Part shown: positions 26,514 through 33,163 of the stretch, piece after piece | Numbering within the stretch: position 1 is the stretch's first letter | Layout of the letters: each line of letters starts with the position of its first letter | From: Eubacterium ramulus ATCC 29099 | Lineage (GTDB): Bacteria > Bacillota > Clostridia > Lachnospirales > Lachnospiraceae | Length of the DNA: 36,700 bases | NCBI RefSeq assembly: GCF_000469345.1 | Contig: NZ_KI271089.1 | Location: forward strand, 41,033-77,732 | Direction: 5' to 3' | Position numbers and translations under genes: made by a program | Notes under the pieces: generated by a model | Database searches by the model: none | Told to the model about the DNA's origin: nothing | The model's input: the letters and a program-made list of their open reading frames with translations, nothing else

Positions 26514-27191
26514 TTAAAATCTGTTTTTCACCGTCTCAAGATTTTTCAAAATATAATCTCTGGACCAGAGCTGATGTGCCTCCAGACCGTCACAGATCTT
26601 AGAGAAGTCTTTATTGGCAACTGCCTCATGGATCTGCTCAAAATAAGTGATACCGGAATGATACTGTTCTCCACTGCCGCCTTTTTCTCTCGGCATCGCA
26701 AACAATGCATGCAGAATCTCATCCATTCCTGTCATGGAAGTAACTTTTGTCATCAGCATCTCATTCTTGGAATTTTTGTAAAATACATCCAAAATATTAC
26801 GGATGCATCTGCAGCTCTCGATGACACCATTGGAAGAACGATATTCCTCAATATATTTTCCTATCTCATCTGCCATCTGCTGTGCATCACCATTGCGCAA
26901 TGCATTTCTTGCAGCTACCATCTGATACGCAAATGCAATCTCCTGGATTTCACGGACATCTTCTTCCGTGATATCGATGACTCTCGCACCCACATTATTT
27001 TCAAATTCAATTAACCCCTCGTTCAACAAACGGTTCAGTGCCTCACGCACCGGTGTGGAACTGACACCATACTCCTCCTGCAATTTACTTACATTCAGTT
27101 TACTTCCAAACGGTATTTTCAACTGAACGATTCTCTCCCTTAACTTTTCATACACCTGATCAACCAGGGATACCCTTTTAATGACTGCCAT
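26514..27191 (-). CDS. GntR-family regulator with FCD domain
   Basis: A 225-residue regulator. The N-terminal winged helix (about residues 5-70) has VYEKLRERIVQLKIPFGSKL and the typical SSTPVREALNRLLNEGLIE. An all-helical FCD ligand-binding domain follows (about 80-220). FadR/FCD proteins usually sense organic acids or aromatic breakdown products and repress a nearby catabolic operon. The ATG at 27191 follows AGGAG. A palindrome TGTATACA lies in its own promoter. It stands between ptb-buk and the BKACE cluster, so it is the obvious candidate regulator for them. Confidence 0.92.
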   Translation of the reverse strand: MAVIKRVSLVDQVYEKLRERIVQLKIPFGSKLNVSKLQEEYGVSSTPVREALNRLLNEGLIEFENNVGARVIDITEEDVREIQEIAFAYQMVAARNALRNGDAQQMADEIGKYIEEYRSSNGVIESCRCIRNILDVFYKNSKNEMLMTKVTSMTGMDEILHALFAMPREKGGSGEQYHSGITYFEQIHEAVANKDFSKICDGLEAHQLWSRDYILKNLETVKNRF

Positions 27192-27265
27192 TTTCTTTAC
27201 TCCTGTCTTAATGCTTTTTGCATAATACACATTTCACATTTTGCACAATATCAAATGTACAACAT

Positions 27266-27294
27266 ATTATGACACAAAAATGTATACAATGCAA
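27266..27294 (-). promoter_or_regulatory. gntR promoter with TGTATACA palindrome in the spacer
   Basis: On the minus strand TTGCAT (27289-27294) and CATAAT (27266-27271) are 17 bases apart. The palindrome TGTATACA (27281-27288) fills the spacer next to the -35. Autoregulation is likely if this is the GntR operator. Confidence 0.5.
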
Positions 27295-27318
27295 ACTATT
27301 TATGGCACAAAAAAAGAA

Positions 27319-27351
27319 ACACGATCAAAATCTTTGCGATTTCAATCGTGT
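27319..27351 (-). terminator. Terminator of the BKACE-zinc ribbon unit
   Basis: Arms ACACGATCAAAATC (27319-27332) and GATTTCAATCGTGT (27338-27351). On the minus strand it is followed by a TTTTTTT run. It comes directly after the small zinc-ribbon gene. Confidence 0.85.
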
Positions 27352-27358
27352 CTCTCTC

Positions 27359-27526
27359 CTACTCTACTTCAAAGTATTCATTATCATCTACCTGACGGGC
27401 ACCTTCTTTTTCATAGACACCCATAACATGACACTCCGGGCAGAAACCGAACTCATCACCGAACTCAGTCATAACGTCCAGTGCGTACTCAAATTTCATA
27501 CCGCATTTCGGGCAGTGATAATACAT
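27359..27526 (-). CDS. Small zinc-ribbon (rubredoxin-like) protein
   Basis: A 55-residue acidic protein starting MYYHCPKCGMKFEYAL, with a second pair in GFCPECHVMG. The CPxCG and CPxC pairs make a zinc ribbon or a rubredoxin-like metal knuckle. The start is uncertain: GGGGAG lies eight bases before this ATG, but an in-frame ATG at 27547 adds seven residues and has AAGGAG upstream. It follows the BKACE gene within 15-36 bases and ends the unit, so it is probably co-expressed with it. No function is known; a metal-site, assembly or small electron-carrier role is possible. Confidence 0.72.
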   Translation of the reverse strand: MYYHCPKCGMKFEYALDVMTEFGDEFGFCPECHVMGVYEKEGARQVDDNEYFEVE

Positions 27527-27561
27527 ATATAAAGCTCCCCAGGTCATAAGAAAAGGTCTCC

Positions 27562-28425
27562 TTATTTAGCTAAGCCAAGAATCTGACGTGCCTCATCCGG
27601 TGTAGCAACTTCTTTGCCATACTCTTTGATCACACGAACTGCTCTCTCGATGAACTGAACGTTGCTCTCTGCAAGCTGTCCTTTTGCATACATTACGTTA
27701 TCTTCCATACCTACACGGATATTTCCGCCAAGTGCTACTGCACCATAAAGCATTTCCATAGCACTGTGTCCAACACCGAAGCAGGACCATGTGTAGTTTC
27801 CTTTTCCTACTAATTCATCTGCTGTCTCTTTCATGAAGATCAGGTTCTTCATAGAACCGGCAATACCGTTTGCACAACCCATGCAGAACTGGAAGTGTAC
27901 CGGTGTTTTCAGAACGCCTTTTTTGATGTAGTAAGCAGCGTTTCCGATCATACCAGGATCAAAAGCCTCGATCTCCGGTTTTACACCTAACTCCTGGAAT
28001 AACAGACCACAATCTGTTAAGAATTTCGGTGTATTTAAAAATAATCCGCTGTTTAACCAGTTCATGGAACCACAGTCATAGGAAGCCATCTCTGGTTTTA
28101 ATTTTTTAACGTGAGCAACACGGATTTCATCATCAGCGTGGATATCTCCGGATGTTGTAAGATTTAATACGATATCGCAATCCGGATATTTTGTATGGAT
28201 CAGGTTTACAGTCTCTTCAAATTTAGCTGTATCCATTGTTCCGTTACCTTCATCATCTCTCATATGAAGATGCGCTACTGCAGCACCTGCTTTCCAGCAT
28301 GCATAAACGTCATCAGCGATCTCCTGCGGAGTCATCGGTACGTTCGGATTGTTCTCTTTTTTTGGCCATGCGCCTGTTACAGCAGCTGTAATAATAACTT
28401 TATTTTTTAATGCTTTGTTATCCAT
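27562..28425 (-). CDS. BKACE (beta-keto acid cleavage) enzyme; probable triacetate acetoacetate-lyase
   Basis: A 287-residue TIM-barrel enzyme of the beta-keto acid cleavage family (formerly DUF849). The zinc-binding HLH lies at residues 52-54 in AHLHMRDDEG. Other conserved parts are EAFDPGMIGNA and GGNIRVGMEDN, which holds the late zinc-ligand Glu. The family transfers the acetoacetate or related part of a beta-keto acid to acetyl-CoA. In this neighbourhood the best candidate substrate is 3,5-dioxohexanoate (triacetate), giving acetoacetate and acetoacetyl-CoA; this is inferred from context. Lysine-type Kce or carnitine-type activity is less likely because their partner genes are missing. 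SD is GGGAGG; it has its own consensus-like promoter. Confidence 0.85.
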   Translation of the reverse strand: MDNKALKNKVIITAAVTGAWPKKENNPNVPMTPQEIADDVYACWKAGAAVAHLHMRDDEGNGTMDTAKFEETVNLIHTKYPDCDIVLNLTTSGDIHADDEIRVAHVKKLKPEMASYDCGSMNWLNSGLFLNTPKFLTDCGLLFQELGVKPEIEAFDPGMIGNAAYYIKKGVLKTPVHFQFCMGCANGIAGSMKNLIFMKETADELVGKGNYTWSCFGVGHSAMEMLYGAVALGGNIRVGMEDNVMYAKGQLAESNVQFIERAVRVIKEYGKEVATPDEARQILGLAK

Positions 28426-28490
28426 TCTAATTTCCTCCCTTAATATTACTTCTTATACAATGTAAAACTTATTTCATTCCCTATAATCAG

Positions 28491-28519
28491 ATTTTATTTC
28501 ATGTCTTAACGGTTGTCAA
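28491..28519 (-). promoter_or_regulatory. Promoter of the BKACE unit
   Basis: On the minus strand a perfect TTGACA (28514-28519) and TAAAAT (28491-28496) are spaced by 17 bases. Downstream, TTATACAATG (28453-28462) resembles the flanks of the TGTATACA sites and may be a degenerate operator. Confidence 0.65.
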
Positions 28520-28526
28520 GTCTTTG

Positions 28527-28560
28527 AATAAGCCCACTGCATTTCTGCAATGGGCTTATT
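28527..28560. terminator. Hairpin between cyclase and BKACE genes
   Basis: Arms AATAAGCCCACTGCA (28527-28541) and TGCAATGGGCTTATT (28546-28560). On the minus strand no clean T tract follows, so termination may be partial. It stands just upstream of the BKACE promoter and marks a transcript boundary. Confidence 0.5.
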
Positions 28561-28587
28561 TTCATTTTCCTAAAACCTCACCAACAA

Positions 28588-29598
28588 TTATTTGTTGCGG
28601 TTGAACAGTCTCTGAATGTAGTCCAGGCAGCTAAGTCCGTACTCTTCCTCATCACCGTAACCTGTTCCGCAGTATTTGTATTTTCTGTCCGGAACTGTCG
28701 GGTCAATGTTCTCTTCGTCAACATAAGCAACCGGATGAGCCATAGAACCATCGCCCATGTACCATCTGATTGGGTAGCAGTGGAAATCGAACCATTTACC
28801 CGGAACGATCTTATCAAGATCACCACCAAGGTTCTCAACACCAACGATACCATGACCAAGCATCTCTTTATGACATGGCTCCCATGTTCCCCAGATACCA
28901 ATTGCCTCTAAGTCACCGAATTTCTTGTCATATGCTTCCTGACCATGGATACGGATGTACTCGAATTTATCAAACTCAGCGTAAGCTTCCTCACCAAAGA
29001 GCTCTTTGTACTCTTCAACGATTGTTTTACCTGTAGCTCCAAGAAGGTTCATTCTTGTCATACCGTTGTTACCCATAGCTGTGTGAAGCGGATGATCCAG
29101 AGCCTGTCCGTCCATAGCTACACATTTAACGCCCTGTTTTACAAACCATTTACCAGCATCTACACCAGTACCTGCTGCGTAATGATAGTAAGCTTTGGAA
29201 TCATCGAAGTAACGATGCATTCCGGAGTTAATGCAAAGAATTTTTCCTTTCAGATCGCCATCTTTTAAGCCGTATTTTTCCATACATGCATCCAGATGTT
29301 TGTCTGTGATCAGTCCCCAAGGCTCGATATCAATTTTGAAAACGATAGCCTGTCCAGCATAAGCATCAGCCGGCATCTCATGTGTGTAACGAGCACGTTT
29401 GCCGTCAAACTCATACTCCATAACGTGACGCGGTGCATCACAATGTGTACCGGTATGCATTGTACATGTGATTCTCTGTGTAAGAACGCCACCTTTTGCC
29501 ATGGAATGTGCTCCTACGATCTCCGGTTTGTCAAAGTACGGCCAACGTGGAATCTCTGCGCTAAATGGATGTGATAAATCAACTACAACTTTTGCCAT
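28588..29598 (-). CDS. Cyclase-family metal hydrolase; probable dihydrophloroglucinol cyclohydrolase
   Basis: A 336-residue member of the cyclase/kynurenine formamidase-like family (PF04199). The metal motif HTGTHCDAPRH is at residues 48-58 (family pattern HxGTHxDxPxH), with early DLSHPFSAEIPRWP and a later AMDGQALDHPLH. It is longer than KynB-type formamidases (about 210 residues). The family hydrolyses cyclic or amide carbonyl compounds, including ring opening of cyclic 1,3-diketones. Between an SDR/HCDH pair and a BKACE, it is best explained as the enzyme opening dihydrophloroglucinol to 3-hydroxy-5-oxohexanoate. The family is clear; the substrate is inferred. A strong GGAGGG site precedes the ATG. 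Confidence 0.82.
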   Translation of the reverse strand: MAKVVVDLSHPFSAEIPRWPYFDKPEIVGAHSMAKGGVLTQRITCTMHTGTHCDAPRHVMEYEFDGKRARYTHEMPADAYAGQAIVFKIDIEPWGLITDKHLDACMEKYGLKDGDLKGKILCINSGMHRYFDDSKAYYHYAAGTGVDAGKWFVKQGVKCVAMDGQALDHPLHTAMGNNGMTRMNLLGATGKTIVEEYKELFGEEAYAEFDKFEYIRIHGQEAYDKKFGDLEAIGIWGTWEPCHKEMLGHGIVGVENLGGDLDKIVPGKWFDFHCYPIRWYMGDGSMAHPVAYVDEENIDPTVPDRKYKYCGTGYGDEEEYGLSCLDYIQRLFNRNK

Positions 29599-29671
29599 TT
29601 TATTAACCCTCCTAGATTATAAAAAAAAATATGGTTCATAATAAGTATATCTACAAATAAACAAAGGATCT

Positions 29672-30619
29672 TTATTTATTGTAAAGCATTTTGATCAGGT
29701 ACTCGTTCAGACCACCGTTAATTTCTGCGATTTCCTCATCTGTATATTTCATAAATCCTTCATGAACACCGTCTACTTTCTCTGCACGGAAACCATTTTT
29801 GCCTTCCTCAAGCATCTGTTTCAGTAATGGAGAAGCATCATGTCTGTCTTCCAGATCTTTTAATACATAGTTGTGGATATTGGATGTGAGCTGTGTGCTT
29901 ACCATATCAGAGTTTACTAATGGCGGTAAGTATGGCAGTCTCAGACCAAAGCTGTATTTACATGCATCATCAACAGTCTTTGCATCCGCAATGCCTCGCT
30001 CAACGATTGAAATAGCCTCGCGCCATAATGCATGCTGCATTCTGTTTGCGATGAATCCCGGAACATCTTTTTTACAAAGAACCGGTTTCTTTCCAGCCTC
30101 TGTCAGAACATCGATCACTGTCTGAGCAACCTCATCTGTGGTAGCATCTGTTTTAACAACTTCTACCAACGGAATAAGGAATGCCGGGTTCCAGAAATGT
30201 GTACCGCAAAGTCTCTCGCGATGTTTACATTTTGCAGAAATCTCTGTCGGGCTCATAACGGATGTATTTGTACAGAAGATACAGTCATCTGCCACATAAT
30301 CCTCTAACTGTGCGAACAGATTCTGTTTCATCTCCATCTCTTCTAATACACATTCAACAACCATCTGTGCATTTTTAACACCTTCGTCGTTCAGATCCTG
30401 TGTAAAGCTGATTTTGGAAACGATCTTGTCTACATCTGCCTCTGTAACGATTTCTTTTTCAACAAGAAGTTTCATATTGTTGCGGACTTTAGCCTCAACA
30501 TCAACCGGGAAAACATCATATACAGTAACCTTTGCATCATCAAGTCCTGCAAGGATCTGAGCGATAGCGCTTCCCATCATTCCGCCGCCGCATACTAAGA
30601 AATTCTTAATTTTACTCAT
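29672..30619 (-). CDS. 3-hydroxyacyl-CoA dehydrogenase-like; probable 3-hydroxy-5-oxohexanoate dehydrogenase
   Basis: A 315-residue enzyme with an N-terminal Rossmann fold (FLVCGGGMMGSAIAQILAG) and acidic VYD at the end of strand two, indicating NAD. The catalytic region shows TNTSVMSPTEIS and GTHFWNPAFLIPLVEVV, with the catalytic His in the latter, followed by VPGFIANRMQHALWREA. Family members oxidise 3-hydroxyacyl-CoA, carnitine, gulonate or free 3-hydroxy acids. In this cluster the probable substrate is 3-hydroxy-5-oxohexanoate, oxidised to 3,5-dioxohexanoate. Adjacency to a BKACE supports a free beta-keto acid product. A GGAGA site precedes the ATG. Confidence 0.85.
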   Translation of the reverse strand: MSKIKNFLVCGGGMMGSAIAQILAGLDDAKVTVYDVFPVDVEAKVRNNMKLLVEKEIVTEADVDKIVSKISFTQDLNDEGVKNAQMVVECVLEEMEMKQNLFAQLEDYVADDCIFCTNTSVMSPTEISAKCKHRERLCGTHFWNPAFLIPLVEVVKTDATTDEVAQTVIDVLTEAGKKPVLCKKDVPGFIANRMQHALWREAISIVERGIADAKTVDDACKYSFGLRLPYLPPLVNSDMVSTQLTSNIHNYVLKDLEDRHDASPLLKQMLEEGKNGFRAEKVDGVHEGFMKYTDEEIAEINGGLNEYLIKMLYNK

Positions 30620-30652
30620 TATTTTGCATCTCCGTCTTATTCATCATTTACC

Positions 30653-30678
30653 GGAATCCCGACTAATGTCAGGATTCC
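30653..30678. other. Hairpin between SDR and HCDH genes
   Basis: Arms GGAATCCCGAC (30653-30663) and GTCAGGATTCC (30668-30678) with a TAAT loop. The T tract lies on the plus-strand side, so for the minus-strand operon it looks more like an mRNA processing or stability stem than a terminator. A second small palindrome, CATTATCAGAGGATAATG (30737-30754), follows the SDR stop. Confidence 0.5.
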
Positions 30679-30756
30679 ATATTTTTTGTAATAAGTCTGC
30701 AATCATGGTTTTTGCCGCCACATCACATGACCTATTTCATTATCAGAGGATAATGA

Positions 30757-31551
30757 TTAGCAGGTTAAGTAACCGCCGCTGCAGTCGCAGTTAGCGCCTG
30801 TGATATAGTTGGAAGCATCGGATGAAAGGAAGATTGCATATCCAACGAAATCTTCCGGCTCAGCCAGACGTCCGATCGGCTCACGTTTCATAAAGTTCTG
30901 GTATACTGCTGATTCCGGATCAAACATCCACTCTGTCAGCTCACTGCGGAATACAGTCGGGCAAAGAGAGTTTACATTAATGCCGTATTTAGCAGAAAGG
31001 TCACAAGCCATGGAAGAAACCATAAGATCTGCTCCACCTTTGGATGTACAGTATCCTGTGTATCCAGCCATACCGCGTTTGGAACGCTGAGATGTAACAA
31101 CTACCATCTTTCCGCCTTTGCCCTGAGCAACCATCTGCTCTGCAACGTATTTGCATACAACGTATACAGATTTGCAGTCAGCATCCATAATGTACTGCCA
31201 GTCAGCTACAGACTGCTCTAAAATATTCTGAGGTTTGTTGAATCCGTGGCAAACAGCAAGGATATTGATCTCACCATATTTCTCAACGGTAGCTTTCATT
31301 AAAGCTGCAACATCTTCTTCTTTTGCAGGATCTGCTGCATAATATGCACACTCGATATCCTCTGCTTTAAACTCAGCCTCAAGTTCCTGTAATTTAGCAG
31401 CATTACGTCCGGTCATCATAACTTTTGCTCCTGCGTAACCATATGCTTTTGCAAGAACTTTTCCTAATGCTCCTGTTGCACCTGTTACTAATGCAACTTT
31501 ACCTTCTACAGAAAACATGTTGTCGACAAAGTCTTTTTTTAAACTTACCAT
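30757..31551 (-). CDS. Short-chain dehydrogenase/reductase; probable phloroglucinol reductase
   Basis: A 264-residue classical SDR. The cofactor motif TGATGALG is at residues 23-30. An Arg in TGRN (residue 49), directly after the second strand, suggests NADPH. The catalytic residues are S154 (VVTSQRS), Y167 and K171 (YCTSK). The usual NNAG is replaced by VCHGFN. Phloroglucinol reductases are NADPH-dependent SDRs related to polyhydroxynaphthalene reductases, and this gene heads the operon that holds the other expected pathway steps. The substrate is inferred from context; another ketone or a sugar is possible. The ATG follows GGAGG. The leader is about 120 bases. Confidence 0.83.
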   Translation of the reverse strand: MVSLKKDFVDNMFSVEGKVALVTGATGALGKVLAKAYGYAGAKVMMTGRNAAKLQELEAEFKAEDIECAYYAADPAKEEDVAALMKATVEKYGEINILAVCHGFNKPQNILEQSVADWQYIMDADCKSVYVVCKYVAEQMVAQGKGGKMVVVTSQRSKRGMAGYTGYCTSKGGADLMVSSMACDLSAKYGINVNSLCPTVFRSELTEWMFDPESAVYQNFMKREPIGRLAEPEDFVGYAIFLSSDASNYITGANCDCSGGYLTC

Positions 31552-31678
31552 TTCCCAAAGTCCTCCTTAAAATTTACATTGTGTTTTATTCTTGATTCCG
31601 GTTGTCGATCTATGACATCCGAAATGAGATATCTTGAATGAATCCGACGTTTTCCCATTCGTCATTTTCATCAGCTTC

Positions 31679-31707
31679 AGTATAGTTCATGTCCCTTTTT
31701 TATGCAA
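31679..31707 (-). promoter_or_regulatory. SDR operon promoter
   Basis: On the minus strand TTGCAT (31702-31707) and TATACT (31679-31684) are 17 bases apart. A perfect palindrome ACAATATTGT (31713-31722) lies just upstream of the -35 and may be a regulator site. Confidence 0.6.
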
Positions 31708-31802
31708 TACATACAATATTGTAATCAAGTTACTGTACGGTAATTCAGTTTCCTTTTTGTACATTATCACCAACATTTTTTTGTTTTTTTACGAAGAAAT
31801 TG

Positions 31803-31831
31803 TTGATTTTTCCTTATACTGGTTGTATACT
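31803..31831 (+). promoter_or_regulatory. cupin gene promoter with TGTATACT at the -10
   Basis: TTGATT (31803-31808) and TATACT (31826-31831) are spaced by 17 bases. TGTATACT (31824-31831), one base from the TGTATACA palindrome, covers the -10, as at nfnAB. Confidence 0.65.
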
Positions 31832-31875
31832 TATGTTTGTAAAAAATGTCAGAAAAGAAAGGAAGGTCTTATACT

Positions 31876-32235
31876 ATGGCTGGCTACAAAATTACTAAAA
31901 AAGATGCTTATTATACTTACGAGGCACCAGGACACAAAGAGTGCAAATTATGCAGACTTCATGATCCGCAGGATATCGATGGCGGAAGACTGATCAACGG
32001 TCTTTCTCACTTCCTTCCAAGTGGCGGCGGCACAGAATTCGGAGACAACGCTATGGAGTCTATCTACTACATCGTTGAAGGAACCATGTTATTCAAAGGC
32101 GATGACGGTGTTGAGACAGTTCTGGAAGCAGGTGACAGCGTACATATCGCTCCACACTCCAAAAAATGCGTTACAAATATCGGTACAACAACCGCTCAGA
32201 TGTTAGTAGTTCTTTTACCGGAAGCTGCTAAATAA
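31876..32235 (+). CDS. Small single-domain cupin protein
   Basis: A 119-residue cupin transcribed divergently from the SDR operon. The fold is visible in ESIYYIVEGTMLFKGDDG and VLEAGDSVHIAPHSKKCVTN. The usual motif-1 HxH ligands are absent (the place reads TEFGDNAMES), and the motif-2 His is replaced by Cys, so a canonical metal site is unlikely. An N-terminal KECKLCRLHD gives a CxxC pair. The ATG at 31876 is preceded by AGGAAGG at nine bases; an in-frame ATG ten codons upstream lacks a site. Its role is unknown: ligand binding, sensing, or isomerisation of an unstable dione are possibilities. The shared operator-like motif ties it to the cluster. Confidence 0.82.
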   Translation: MAGYKITKKDAYYTYEAPGHKECKLCRLHDPQDIDGGRLINGLSHFLPSGGGTEFGDNAMESIYYIVEGTMLFKGDDGVETVLEAGDSVHIAPHSKKCVTNIGTTTAQMLVVLLPEAAK

Positions 32236-32258
32236 TCTTATTCCAGTCTGAATAAAAC

Positions 32259-32314
32259 GAATGATAGAAAAAGAACCCGGATCAATGAGATCCGGGTTCT
32301 TTTTCTATCATTCG
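32259..32314. terminator. Long perfect bidirectional terminator
   Basis: Arms of about 24 bases (32259-32282 and 32290-32314) read CGAATGATAGAAAAAGAACC and on through CGGAT, with a short loop. It separates the convergent cupin and ABC transporter genes and can work on both strands. Confidence 0.85.
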
Positions 32315-32362
32315 TTATGTTGTCATATCATATGTTCTGTGTCTTCTTTTTTCCACGACAGA

Positions 32363-33163
32363 TCAGGATAACAAGATCCGGTCGTTGTCCAACTGTGCAC
32401 CAACACCCTCTTTGAATTTTTCCAGAAGGTCGGCTACCGTCAGACCTTTCCGCTCCTCATCTTTGATATCCAGTACGATCTCACCGGAATTCATCATCAA
32501 CGTACGATTTCCAAGTTCCAGCGCTGACTGCATATTGTGAGTGATCATCAGGCAGGTGATCTTGTTTTCTGCCACGATCCGTTTTGTCAGATTCAGCACT
32601 TTCTCTGCGGTAGCCGGATCCAACGCTGCGGTATGTTCATCCAGAAGCAGGATCTTCGGAGTAACCACCGTCGCCATCAGAAGTGTCAGGGCCTGCCGTT
32701 GTCCTCCGGATAACAGTCCCACCGGATTTTTCATACGATCTTCCAATCCCATATCCAGCAGTGCCAGTTTTTCACGGAACATCTGCTTTTCTTTCTGGGA
32801 AATCCGGCTGAAAAATTTGCCTTTTACAGCGGAAGCCCGCAGGTAAGCCAGAGCCAGATTTTCCTCAATACTCATATTCGGAGCCGTTCCTTTCATCGGA
32901 TCCTGAAACAGGTGACCGATGTATTTACTCCGTTTGTATTCTTTTTCATAGGTAATGTCCGTTCCATCCAGGATCACTGCTCCTTCGTCCGCAAAAAATG
33001 TTCCGCAGATTGCATTGAACATCGTTGATTTTCCGGCACCATTGCTTCCGATAATAGTTGCAAAATCACCGTCCTGCAGTTCCAGATTCAGATGGGACAA
33101 TGCTTTCTTCTCATTTACCGTTCCCGGATTGAATGTCTTGGATACATCAATTAATTGAAGCAT
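32363..33163 (-). CDS. trpZ: ABC transporter ATP-binding protein (TrpZ-type)
   Basis: A 266-residue ABC ATPase starting MLQLIDVSKTFNPGTVNEKK. Walker A is GSNGAGKST, the signature LLSGGQRQ, Walker B ILLLDEHTAALDP and the switch His ITHN. It energises the import system formed with the permease and lipoprotein genes upstream. The ATG overlaps the permease stop by one base (TAATG) with GGGAGGG before it, so the 43-residue upstream extension is rejected. Related ATPases serve uncharacterised amino acid importers; the Trp T-box gives the substrate. Confidence 0.9.
   Translation of the reverse strand: MLQLIDVSKTFNPGTVNEKKALSHLNLELQDGDFATIIGSNGAGKSTMFNAICGTFFADEGAVILDGTDITYEKEYKRSKYIGHLFQDPMKGTAPNMSIEENLALAYLRASAVKGKFFSRISQKEKQMFREKLALLDMGLEDRMKNPVGLLSGGQRQALTLLMATVVTPKILLLDEHTAALDPATAEKVLNLTKRIVAENKITCLMITHNMQSALELGNRTLMMNSGEIVLDIKDEERKGLTVADLLEKFKEGVGAQLDNDRILLS

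Noticed and set aside
28588-29598. Kynurenine formamidase (kynB), given the cyclase family and the nearby tryptophan transporter
   Set aside because: The protein is far longer than KynB and no tryptophan dioxygenase or kynureninase is present. The transporter is in a separate, T-box-controlled unit beyond a strong terminator.
27562-30619. Lysine fermentation or carnitine degradation cluster, suggested by BKACE plus an HCDH-like dehydrogenase
   Set aside because: No lysine aminomutases, 3,5-diaminohexanoate dehydrogenase, 3-aminobutyryl-CoA ammonia-lyase or carnitine-handling genes are present, while an SDR and a cyclase-family hydrolase are. The phloroglucinol route explains all four genes better.
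30659-30721. 20-codon reading frame (starting MIADLLQKIW) in the SDR-HCDH gap
   Set aside because: There is no ribosome-binding site and it runs through a hairpin; it looks like chance.
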